From Segatella hominis (GTDB lineage: Bacteria > Bacteroidota > Bacteroidia > Bacteroidales > Bacteroidaceae), in assembly GCF_019249725.2 (NCBI RefSeq), contig NZ_CP137559.1:167501-231500 (forward strand): a stretch of DNA of 64,000 bases. Direction: 5' to 3'. The notes under the pieces were generated by a model. The model was given only the letters and a program-made list of their open reading frames with translations, did no database searches and had not been told where the DNA came from. The position numbers were made by a program, and so were the translations under genes. Of this stretch, positions 41,818-48,817 are shown one piece after another. The number at the start of each line of letters is the position of its first letter. Within the stretch, counting starts at the first letter, position 1.

Positions 41818-44754
41818 TCAGAAAGGGTCAGTACATCCACCAGCGTCTGTCATGTTGAATGGAATGGTGGGTTGTATATCACCTTGGCTTGCTTGAGTCT
41901 CCTCTTTTTTAACATCACTCTTTTTGCTTCTGAGATAGATCATTTCAACAGGGCTGCCATCTGGGTTGGCAGGATCGCGTCTAATAATGCGATGCTGGCT
42001 GTTGCAGAGGTCTTCTGGGTTCAACTCTTTGATGTAAGGACACAACTCAACGAATGCCTTCAGCTTCTTGGTGAAGCTCTGAGTTGTCGCCTTGTTGATG
42101 CCTGAGAATTGCTTGAAGTCGTTGAAGGCACGCTCTCTCACGATGAATTTATCGAGTCGCTCGCTCTCCTCTGAGAAGTAAGTAGCAGCCCAATCCTCGA
42201 AGTTTACGCCCATGTCAGCCTTGAATTTACGCTTGATGATGTTATCCATCGGTGGCATGATCTTGATGGGTTCATTGGCCAAGGAGAGGTAAAAACGGCA
42301 GCACTGCAGGAAAAAATTGATGTCCGCATTCCATTCATCCTCGGTGTATGTCTTTGAGAACAGATCCTCGTCGAAGTCATCACGGATGCTGCGTGTCTCC
42401 TGGTAGTCGTTTTCTTCTGTGCGCTGGTGGTAATAGTCTGAGAACACCATATAGAGCAATCTTGCTTCTGAGGATGGGTCGAAGTCTGCAGGCACATAAT
42501 TAGTGGTGAAAGCAATCTTCGGACTATCCTCAAAAGGAATCGTGAAGCTTTGGTTATTCTTAGGGTTTACTGTCATATCTGAAGTAATGTTGTCGTAAAA
42601 GAGACCTGTGTTGAGATATCGGTCGCAGTCATCAAGCAACAGCATTTGAGTGTGCTGGGTAACCTGGTCGAAGACATGAGGGTTGTCCATCAGCTTCGGG
42701 TTGCGCCCGGAAAGTTTAACAGTCTTCATCAGCAAGGAGAGGGTCTTGAAGAAGAAACTCTTGCCGGAACGACCGTTGCACTCGTTATTCTCGCCGATTT
42801 TATTATCCATGGCCATTGGCGCCCATGCTCTTGATGGTGCCTTGTAGTGATGGAGCATATAGCCGAATGTGAAAATCTTGTTTATCAGATTCTGTTTTTG
42901 CTCCTGGATCTCAGTGTCGGCGAGACCAACGCCTGCTATATCGAAGAGGTGAGCCTTATGGTAAGCCTCCTTTTCATCAATACTTTTGTCCTCGAAAGCA
43001 TACTCCAGCTCCTTGCGCCAATAGGTGCGTGAGGCGTTGATGAGGTATCCGAAGAAATGGGATTTCACGCTTTTGATCTCAATGTCAAACTTCGGTCTTC
43101 CATCCTCATCTATGGTGCGAGATATAGCGAACATGTCGTCTAACTTTTTGAAGTTGTGATCGATGACATTCTCTTGCCACACGTAGTTTTTCAACGAACT
43201 GCCTTCACGCTGATACTCCGTCAAGCCATCCTTGCTGACCTCTACGCTGACTCGAGGAAAGAAGAATAGTTGTGAGTGGTTGGTGTAGCTGGTGAAGTCT
43301 AACGTAATCTCTTGCAGTGAGTCGAGCGCAGCGCTGGAGAGCTTCGGTGTATTCAGAACCAGGTTGAGGATATCTCGCTTTTCAGCTCTATCGATGACCC
43401 ATTGACGGCAGAACTCTCGGATGTCTCTTGTTGTTATGAGCTTGACGATGTTGCCTGTGATGCGGACATACTTAGTAATTGTGGAGTTGTCGTCATGTAA
43501 GGTGTAAAAACCATTGAGGCGAAGAAAATTATAGAGGCACGCAGTGTCAATGTAATGGTCCCAGGTGTTGGCCTTTTTGTTGAGCTTGCTCACCCAGAAG
43601 CGAGCTGGCATGGCAAGTGTCATAAGATTGCGGAAGTCTTTGCGTGTATTGCGCAACTCCATCCAGTCTCGTAGGTCTTTGCGCCCCTTACCACGGTTGT
43701 CATGGTAAGTACGAAGCCATGAAGGCAGCCATATTGTATGAACATCGATGAAGCGCAGAGCTAACTCTGTACCCTTAGCAATGCCCGTCTCGTCAATGTC
43801 TGGTATATTGTAGAGTACCTCGACATATTTCATGCTTTCTTTGTATTCTTCTTCACTCAACTTGTAAGTCTCGGAGTTGAACCATAGAGGGTGGTAGCCC
43901 AAGGATCGGCAACAGAGACTGTCACGCTCTCCACTGCAGATGAAAGCTTCAGGTAACTTCTTTTCCTTGTAAGGCTTGGACTCATCGGTGTTGGTCTTGT
44001 TGTATTCGGCCTCCTCACGTCTGTTAAATTCGTGGTAAGCTGCTTTCAGCTCGGCAAGCCCATTGATGTATGATTTTGGTTTTATGCCTTCAGGTGTATA
44101 AGAGAATCGCCATTGCTTTTGATAGTTAAGAGGCTCGTATATCTTAAAGAACTTGACTTCCGGTTTATCGCCTGAAGCCGGAGATACAAGGCACTCACGC
44201 ATGAATATCGGATAGTGCTCATTACTGTACTTGATTTTAACCTTGCGGTCTTTTACGTAGCCAATCCATTTGGCAGAGTGCCAGTTGAGCGCATCGACGT
44301 GCTCCTGTTTGACGTTTGGACCAAGTACACTCAGCTCGTTGTCGGTAAACTTCTCCTTGAGCTCAAATATGCGAGTGCCGTCTTTCTCCTCTATGGTGGC
44401 ATCTCGCTCAGCGAAGGTTGGCTTGTTGACATCCTTCTTCAACTCGTCGCTGACGTTGAACTCTGCAGCCAATCGTAGGATAGCGTCAGGAAAGCGACTG
44501 ATGTTTTTCTCTTTCATATAGAGGTCGATAGGTGATTCTGCTACACCTTCGCCTCCAAAGTCCGTCACCTTCCAGCAGGCATCGTATTTTTTGATGCTGC
44601 AGGAAGGGGTCTTTTCGTTTCTTATAGCAAAGTGTTTTTTGACATTGCCATTGATACAGTATTTAGCGAAGCAATTTTTAGCATCTGGATATAGTGCGAA
44701 GATAATGTCCAGGCCGTCATTTGTCGCTTGATAAATTTGTTCTGCTTTGATCAT
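41818..44754 (-). CDS. Primase-helicase (Toprim-like plus SF3/D5-type ATPase)
   Basis: 978 aa. N-terminal CHC2-primase-like segment (about 40-80, NEKTPSCSIKKYDACWKVTD then FGGEG), a Toprim-like part (about 255-310, EAFICSGERDSLCCRSLGYH), and a C-terminal superfamily-3 helicase: Walker A GRSGKSFFF (about 663), Walker B QMLLLDDCDRY (about 705), then a sensor segment KIAFTTNYVPADF. This is the fused primase-helicase that starts phage DNA replication; no phage polymerase is present, so host enzymes finish. It is the largest early gene and ends in its own terminator. Confidence 0.9.
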   Translation of the reverse strand: MIKAEQIYQATNDGLDIIFALYPDAKNCFAKYCINGNVKKHFAIRNEKTPSCSIKKYDACWKVTDFGGEGVAESPIDLYMKEKNISRFPDAILRLAAEFNVSDELKKDVNKPTFAERDATIEEKDGTRIFELKEKFTDNELSVLGPNVKQEHVDALNWHSAKWIGYVKDRKVKIKYSNEHYPIFMRECLVSPASGDKPEVKFFKIYEPLNYQKQWRFSYTPEGIKPKSYINGLAELKAAYHEFNRREEAEYNKTNTDESKPYKEKKLPEAFICSGERDSLCCRSLGYHPLWFNSETYKLSEEEYKESMKYVEVLYNIPDIDETGIAKGTELALRFIDVHTIWLPSWLRTYHDNRGKGRKDLRDWMELRNTRKDFRNLMTLAMPARFWVSKLNKKANTWDHYIDTACLYNFLRLNGFYTLHDDNSTITKYVRITGNIVKLITTRDIREFCRQWVIDRAEKRDILNLVLNTPKLSSAALDSLQEITLDFTSYTNHSQLFFFPRVSVEVSKDGLTEYQREGSSLKNYVWQENVIDHNFKKLDDMFAISRTIDEDGRPKFDIEIKSVKSHFFGYLINASRTYWRKELEYAFEDKSIDEKEAYHKAHLFDIAGVGLADTEIQEQKQNLINKIFTFGYMLHHYKAPSRAWAPMAMDNKIGENNECNGRSGKSFFFKTLSLLMKTVKLSGRNPKLMDNPHVFDQVTQHTQMLLLDDCDRYLNTGLFYDNITSDMTVNPKNNQSFTIPFEDSPKIAFTTNYVPADFDPSSEARLLYMVFSDYYHQRTEENDYQETRSIRDDFDEDLFSKTYTEDEWNADINFFLQCCRFYLSLANEPIKIMPPMDNIIKRKFKADMGVNFEDWAATYFSEESERLDKFIVRERAFNDFKQFSGINKATTQSFTKKLKAFVELCPYIKELNPEDLCNSQHRIIRRDPANPDGSPVEMIYLRSKKSDVKKEETQASQGDIQPTIPFNMTDAGGCTDPF

Positions 44755-44833
44755 ATTTCTTTTCCCTTATTAAAATTCGCTTGCAAAGTTATTGCAAAGC
44801 AAGCTCAAAACAAAATACTTACTTTCGATAGCC

Positions 44834-45013
44834 TTAATGCCTTAGGATATGACACTTTATGACTTTGTTGACAGCATTTGGTTGGGACAGGTTGAGTTCC
44901 GAGACAAAACGTCTTTCGTACTCAGCCTGCGTCTCACGCTCTTTACGGCGTGGGGGGGTAAGGATATCACAGATAACCTTATAGCCTGTTTCTAACGTTA
45001 TTATTGCTTTCAT
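44834..45013 (-). CDS. Small early protein
   Basis: 59 aa from the ATG at 45013 (MKAIITLETGYKVICDILTP). Beta-strand start, then a basic/acidic helix (RRKERETQAEYERRFVSELN). No family known to me. Its start lies 35 bp inside the Cys-rich gene in another frame. Confidence 0.55.
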   Translation of the reverse strand: MKAIITLETGYKVICDILTPPRRKERETQAEYERRFVSELNLSQPNAVNKVIKCHILRH

Positions 45014-45146
45014 AATCGCTAATTCTTTTTGGGGTGCATCCAAGTGGTTCAGATTTATGCTCTACATATCTGCGAAATAGGGGACAGTATCTTCCATTGA
45101 TGCAGTTCACCCCTATTGGGCAACTTAGACATTTACTTGGAGGCAT
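44979..45146 (-). CDS. 55-aa Cys-rich protein (short gene, probable zinc-binding)
   Basis: ATG at 45146, TAA at 44979. Cys at 6, 9, 15, 21 and 37 (KCLSCPIGVNCINGRYCPLF, then RRYVEHKSEPLGC), a pattern suited to a small zinc knuckle. The start overlaps the previous gene by 14 bp. Similar tiny NGRYC-type proteins occur in phages of this phylum as I recall. It could be a transcription or replication adaptor; unproven. Confidence 0.6.
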   Translation of the reverse strand: MPPSKCLSCPIGVNCINGRYCPLFRRYVEHKSEPLGCTPKRISDYESNNNVRNRL

Positions 45147-45447
45147 CTACCTGTACGTTAAATCTATCGTTGTGGATGAGCAGCTTGGCTTTGATATATT
45201 CTGGTCTTTGCTCCTCCTCGTTCCAAGCAATTTCCCTGTAGTCTCTGCTATCGATGTAGCACTCTGAGGCTCTTCCGTCCCCAGTCCATTCTACGATATG
45301 ATCTTTATCATATTCGTCTTGGGCAGGAATAGTGCCAAGTATGCGAATACCAAACTTGGCACTATTTCTGACTTCGTGTATGATAACATCGGGGAACTTT
45401 TCTGTGATGGCATCCTCGATAGATTTCATTTTAATCTTCTTTTTCAT
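45133..45447 (-). CDS. Early protein, unknown
   Basis: 104 aa (or 98 aa from the Met at 45429). The start is basic (MKKKIKMKSIEDAITEKFPD); the rest alternates strands and charged turns (FGIRILGTIPAQDEYDKDHI; REIAWNEEEQRPEYIKAKLL). Not recognised. Overlaps the gene before it by 17 bp and the Cys-rich gene after it by 14 bp. Confidence 0.6.
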   Translation of the reverse strand: MKKKIKMKSIEDAITEKFPDVIIHEVRNSAKFGIRILGTIPAQDEYDKDHIVEWTGDGRASECYIDSRDYREIAWNEEEQRPEYIKAKLLIHNDRFNVQVDASK

Positions 45448-45637
45448 TGTTCTTCATTCTATATTTGACAATACCCTCGACGATGCCAACCTCTGCATCA
45501 TCATATGAAATTTCGACATTAGTCGCGCCTTTGTGGAAAATTCCATAGCAAACCTCCGCATTGACATTTGCATCCTCGAAGTCTTTGTTGATGGCTTCAA
45601 GTTGCTTATGATTGCATCTTATTACAATTTTTCCCAT
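45431..45637 (-). CDS. Small early protein, unknown
   Basis: 68 aa, acidic, with a beta-alpha layout (MGKIVIRCNHKQLEAINKDF; NVEISYDDAEVGIVEGIVKY). Overlaps both neighbours (17 and 16 bp), so it is a member of the early operon. No motif recognised. Confidence 0.6.
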   Translation of the reverse strand: MGKIVIRCNHKQLEAINKDFEDANVNAEVCYGIFHKGATNVEISYDDAEVGIVEGIVKYRMKNNEKED

Positions 45638-45843
45638 GCTCCTTCGTTGATAATTTCATCGACAATATCTTTTTGGTATGGCAACCAGTTATCTTTTTTA
45701 ATTTTGTCATAGATGCCAGATGCAGACATACCGAACTTCAGTTGGAGGGCAAGTATAAACTTGCTTCTCTTTTTGCGTGGAATTTCATTGTACCAGTCGA
45801 GCAATGAATTTTTCTCATCATTTTTTTGCTTTTTTTCTTCCAT
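45622..45843 (-). CDS. First gene of the early operon, HTH-like
   Basis: 73 aa. After a Lys/Glu-rich start comes SKFILALQLKFGMSASGIYD with a following KIKKDNWLPYQKDIVDEII, which looks like a helix-turn-helix and wing. Position directly across from the repressor-like gene is where lambda-type phages place Cro or an excisionase; either could apply here. It reads from the promoter with operator-like motifs. Confidence 0.6.
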   Translation of the reverse strand: MEEKKQKNDEKNSLLDWYNEIPRKKRSKFILALQLKFGMSASGIYDKIKKDNWLPYQKDIVDEIINEGAWEKL

Positions 45844-45860
45844 AATTGAAATATTATTAT

Positions 45861-45903
45861 TAACTTTGTTGCAAAGTTACGAATAAAAATTAGAAAAGAC
45901 TAA
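45861..45903 (-). promoter_or_regulatory. Early promoter with palindromic -7
   Basis: TAACTTTGTTGCAAAGTTA (45861-45879) is a perfect 8-bp inverted repeat around TTG. On the minus strand it gives TAACTTTG with TTAG at -33 (45903-45900); on the plus strand it gives the same -7 but no -33. Confidence 0.7.
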
Positions 45904-45936
45904 CGATAATAAGTAAAATTACTAATGATAGTTAGT
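45899..45936. promoter_or_regulatory. Operator pair of the lysis-lysogeny switch (candidate)
   Basis: ACTAACGATAATAAGT (45899-45914) and ACTAATGATAGTTAGT (45921-45936), 22 bp apart centre to centre, one covering the -33 box of the early promoter. The middle AGTAAAATTACT is itself nearly palindromic. Confidence 0.6.
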
Positions 45937-45964
45937 TAAATATTATTAATTAAATAGTATAATT

Positions 45965-46342
45965 ATGTTTAATGGTCAGATACTCAGACAGTTAATAGCA
46001 AATGCTGGATTAACTAAAAAAGAGTTTGAAAAGCAAATGTTCGGTAGTAAATCCACCGACCTCTACCATCTGGAGAAAGCAAAGAATCTCCGTAGTGATA
46101 CTCTTGAGCGTCTGCGTGATGTATTGAAGTGCTCTATGGATGATCTCTTTACCGCACCATCTTGGGCTTCGAGTGGGACGGGAGCAGTTGTGGGCTCAAA
46201 TAATGTAATGTCCACGGTCGCTATTGGTAACGCTTCGCTTGAATCCCAGTATCTAAAAGAGTTAATCTTGGAGAAGGACAAGCGCATCTGTACGTTAGAA
46301 AATTATATAAAATTGTTAGAAAGTAAGGAAAATAGAGACTAA
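45965..46342 (+). CDS. Phage repressor-like HTH protein
   Basis: 125 aa. N-terminal Cro/CI-type HTH (about 5-58: ILRQLIANAGLTKKEFEKQM, then LRSDTLERLRDVLKCSMDDL), a Ser/Gly/Val-rich link (about 66-88) and a C-terminal coiled-coil (about 95-120, KELILEKDKRICTLENYIKL) for dimerisation. It has no LexA-type protease domain, so induction would not be by self-cleavage. It stands opposite the early operon with operator-like repeats between, so it is the likely maintenance repressor. Confidence 0.8.
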   Translation: MFNGQILRQLIANAGLTKKEFEKQMFGSKSTDLYHLEKAKNLRSDTLERLRDVLKCSMDDLFTAPSWASSGTGAVVGSNNVMSTVAIGNASLESQYLKELILEKDKRICTLENYIKLLESKENRD

Positions 46343-46457
46343 ATACGAACGAAAGTTAGTAAAATAACTCTTCTATAATAAGGAACAGGTACAATTAATA
46401 TTAATTTGGTCTTGGTATTAACAACTTATCTTAGTAGTTTGGGCGGTTAGAAGGTTT
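46343..46457. other. Region between repressor gene and attR
   Basis: No gene. It contains AGTAAAATAACT (46358-46369), one base different from the middle of the early operator (45912-45923), then AT-rich DNA up to the att core. Confidence 0.5.
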
Positions 46458-46477
46458 AGTCCTGCCGCCGCAACTAA
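46458..46477 (+). repeat. attR core
   Basis: AGTCCTGCCGCCGCAACTAA, the displaced 3' end of the host tRNA-fMet gene; identical to 1445-1464. GGTAAGAAGTT resumes at 46483, as in attL. Confidence 0.93.
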
Positions 46478-46482
46478 ATGAT

Positions 46483-46511
46483 GGTAAGAAGTTTTCTTCT
46501 TACCATTTTTT
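46483..46511 (+). terminator. Displaced host terminator of tRNA-fMet
   Basis: GGTAAGAAG, loop TTTT, CTTCTTACC, then ATTTTTTTG. It would follow the tRNA in a phage-free chromosome. Confidence 0.85.
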
Positions 46512-46583
46512 TGTTTTATATTACTATAGTTTTTCTTTATTGCCTGATAATTTTACCCATGTGCAAAGATTTAACACTTATTT

Positions 46584-46615
46584 TTTGTTTATGTCGAATA
46601 AAACTACTACTTTTG
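46584..46615 (+). promoter_or_regulatory. TetR gene promoter
   Basis: TTTG (46584-46587), 20-nt spacer, TACTTTTG (46608-46615): full match. Confidence 0.8.
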
Positions 46616-46638
46616 CACATTGATAAATTATTGTGCAA
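46613..46638. promoter_or_regulatory. Inverted repeat, candidate autoregulatory operator
   Basis: TTGCACA (46613-46619) and TGTGCAA (46632-46638), 12 bp apart, overlapping the end of the -7 box of the TetR gene. Confidence 0.5.
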
Positions 46639-46665
46639 CTAAAATCAATATGGAGGTATCTGATC

Positions 46666-47262
46666 ATGTCAATATCCAAAACAAGACAGAAATTGGTAGA
46701 TGTCGCTAGACAACTATTCGCTAAGAATGGTATTGCTAATACTACCATGAATGATATTGCTGTGGCTTCTGGTAAAGGACGTCGCACTCTTTATACATAT
46801 TTCAGTAGAAAGGAAGATGTGTATTATGCTGTGATAGAGTCTGAATTGGAGCGCCTTTCTGATAAACTGGATGAGGTTGCTACAAGTAAAATCCGACCAC
46901 AGGATAAGATTATTGAGTTGATTTATACGCATTTAAGTATGATTAAGGAAACTGTAGTGCGTAATGGAAACTTGAGAGCTGAATTCTTCCGTAATATATG
47001 GATGGTGGAAAAGGCAAGAAAAAACTTTGATGAAGATGAAATAGAACTTCTCAGACGTGTTTATGCCGAAGGCAAGGAAGAAGGAGAATTCGACATAGAT
47101 AATGTTGACTTAGTGGCGGATATTACGCATTATTGTATTAAAGGATTGGAAGTTCCATTTATTTATGGCAGATTGGGACATGGATTGAATGTTGAGTCTA
47201 GTAGGCCTTTGGTTGCCAAAGTTGTATATGGTGCTTTAGGAAAATCCGGTCTGAAACTTTAA
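46666..47262 (+). CDS. TetR/AcrR-family regulator
   Basis: 198 aa from the ATG at 46666, preceded by a good GGAGGT 9 nt upstream; an earlier in-frame start has none. The N-terminal TetR HTH is clear (QKLVDVARQLFAKNGIANTT, then MNDIAVASGKGRRTLYTYFS, RKEDVY). The C-terminal ligand-binding part is all-helical. It lies upstream of fabG and in the same direction, so it may control it or itself; ligand unknown (a fatty acid-type signal would be a guess). Confidence 0.88.
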   Translation: MSISKTRQKLVDVARQLFAKNGIANTTMNDIAVASGKGRRTLYTYFSRKEDVYYAVIESELERLSDKLDEVATSKIRPQDKIIELIYTHLSMIKETVVRNGNLRAEFFRNIWMVEKARKNFDEDEIELLRRVYAEGKEEGEFDIDNVDLVADITHYCIKGLEVPFIYGRLGHGLNVESSRPLVAKVVYGALGKSGLKL

Positions 47263-47292
47263 TTATTTCGAGAATTTTTTATTATCTGATAT

Positions 47293-47306
47293 TATCTGAA
47301 TAGATA
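47293..47306. promoter_or_regulatory. Small palindrome before fabG
   Basis: TATCT-GAAT-AGATA in the 77-bp gap between the TetR gene and fabG. It is unlike the repeat at the TetR promoter, so its meaning is uncertain. Confidence 0.3.
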
Positions 47307-47339
47307 AAGAAGTACTAATTCAATTAAAATATTTACAAA

Positions 47340-48098
47340 ATGGGATTATTAACAGGTAAGACAGCCCTTGTAACAGGTGCTGCACGCGGCATTGGTAAAG
47401 CTGTCGCTATGAAATTTGCTTCTGAGGGTGCTAATATCGCCTTTACAGATCTTGTACTCAATGACGAAATGGCAGCTGGTTTGGAGGCTACCCGTAAAGA
47501 AATTGAAGCTCTTGGAGTAACTTGCCGTGCTTATGCAGGTAATGCTGCTGATTTTGAGGAGACACAGAAGACCGTTAAGCAGATTCATGAAGACTTTGGC
47601 TCTATTGATGTCCTCGTAAATAACGCAGGTATTACAAAGGATGGTTTGATGCTTCGTATGAGTGAGGCTCAGTGGGATGCAGTTTTGAATGTTAACTTGA
47701 AGTCTGCTTTCAATTTCATTCATGCTTGTTCTCCTATTATGCTTCGCCAGCGTGGTGGTTCTATCATTAATATGGCTTCTGTTGTAGGTGTACATGGTAA
47801 TGCTGGTCAGTGTAACTATGCTGCTTCTAAAGCTGGTATGATTGCGCTTGCTAAGTCTATTGCTCAGGAGTTGGGTCCTAAGGGCGTACGTGCTAATGCC
47901 GTTGCTCCTGGTTTCATTGAGACTGCTATGACTGCACAGTTGCCAGAGGATATCCGTAAGGATTGGATGAAGAAGATTCCTTTGCGTCGCGGTGGTCAGA
48001 CTGAGGATATCGCTAACGTTTGCCTTTTCCTCGCTTCTGATATGTCAAGCTACGTAAGTGGTCAGGTTATCCAGATCGATGGTGGTATGAATATGTAA
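47340..48098 (+). CDS. fabG: 3-oxoacyl-[acyl-carrier-protein] reductase
   Basis: 252 aa, classical short-chain dehydrogenase. NADPH-binding TGAARGIGKAVA (12-23), NNAG (about 92-95), catalytic Ser in INMASVVG, YAASKAG (Tyr-Lys pair, about 156-160), and the typical end SSYVSGQVIQIDGGMNM. It reduces 3-oxoacyl-ACP in fatty-acid elongation. Length and motifs are those of FabG; other SDR substrates cannot be excluded, though the ending is strongly FabG-like. Confidence 0.9.
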   Translation: MGLLTGKTALVTGAARGIGKAVAMKFASEGANIAFTDLVLNDEMAAGLEATRKEIEALGVTCRAYAGNAADFEETQKTVKQIHEDFGSIDVLVNNAGITKDGLMLRMSEAQWDAVLNVNLKSAFNFIHACSPIMLRQRGGSIINMASVVGVHGNAGQCNYAASKAGMIALAKSIAQELGPKGVRANAVAPGFIETAMTAQLPEDIRKDWMKKIPLRRGGQTEDIANVCLFLASDMSSYVSGQVIQIDGGMNM

Positions 48099-48120
48099 TC
48101 TATCCTTTATTAAAAAAATA

Positions 48121-48792
48121 ATGCAGGTAGTTTACGAAGACAACCATATTATAATAGTCTCCAAGAGAAGTGGTGAAATCGTTCAAGGTGATAAAACCGG
48201 TGATGTGCCTCTCTCGGAGACTGTAAAAAAATATATTAAGGACAAGTACCACAAACCGGGAAATGTCTTCCTGGGGGTGGTACATCGCCTTGATCGCCCT
48301 GTTGCTGGGCTTGTAGTTTTTGCCAAAACGTCTAAAGCTCTTTCGCGTTTGAACAATATGTTCCGTGATGGAGATGTGCATAAGACTTATTGGGCAATAA
48401 CTAAGAATACGCCGAAGGAGCCAGAGGCGACTTTGACGCATTGGATAGTGAGAAATGAGAAGCAGAATAAAAGTTATGCTTATGATCATGAGGTGAAAAA
48501 TTCCAAGAAAGCAATTCTAAAATACAAAGTAATTGGCCGTACAGACCATTATACATTATTGGAAGTGAACCTTATGACAGGTCGTCATCATCAGATAAGA
48601 TGTCAACTTGCTAAAATGGGGTGTCCTATCAAGGGAGATTTGAAATATGGTTCCCCACGTAGCAATCCTGATGGTAGTATCTGTCTTTTATCTCATCATG
48701 TTGAATTCCTACATCCTGTTTCTAAGGAGTTGATTTCAATTGAAGCTCCGTTGCCGGATGATAATCTATGGCGAGCGATAGCACCAATTTAG
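48121..48792 (+). CDS. RluA-family pseudouridine synthase
   Basis: 223 aa. The catalytic motif VVHRLDRPVAGLVVFAKT holds the active Asp; GRHHQIRCQLAKMG and GDLKYGSPR are further RluA-family signatures. No S4 domain is attached, as in the shorter RluA/RluC-like or TruC-like forms. It turns uridine into pseudouridine in rRNA or tRNA; the exact site is unknown. It follows fabG by 22 bp. Confidence 0.9.
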   Translation: MQVVYEDNHIIIVSKRSGEIVQGDKTGDVPLSETVKKYIKDKYHKPGNVFLGVVHRLDRPVAGLVVFAKTSKALSRLNNMFRDGDVHKTYWAITKNTPKEPEATLTHWIVRNEKQNKSYAYDHEVKNSKKAILKYKVIGRTDHYTLLEVNLMTGRHHQIRCQLAKMGCPIKGDLKYGSPRSNPDGSICLLSHHVEFLHPVSKELISIEAPLPDDNLWRAIAPI

Positions 48793-48817
48793 AAGTGTTT
48801 TAGTCATCTAAACCTTT

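Larger units (their letters stand above)
1445..46477. mobile_element. Integrated temperate siphovirus-like prophage, about 45 kb
   Basis: Bounded by the 20-bp att repeats. It carries an integrase beside attL, a repressor-like gene beside attR, and modules for replication, head assembly and packaging, connector and tail, fibre with DGR, and lysis, nearly all on the minus strand. Portal, TerL, capsid, protease, tape measure, endolysin and holin candidates all have open frames, so the phage looks complete. I saw no sheath or baseplate-wedge gene, so a non-contractile tail is likely. Confidence 0.93.

Noticed and set aside
45034..45267. 77-codon plus-strand frame in the early region
   Set aside because: Opposite to well-coupled early genes, with no promoter of its own.
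1445..46477. Mu-like transposable phage
   Set aside because: There is a tyrosine integrase and a tRNA att site, and no DDE transposase within the prophage.
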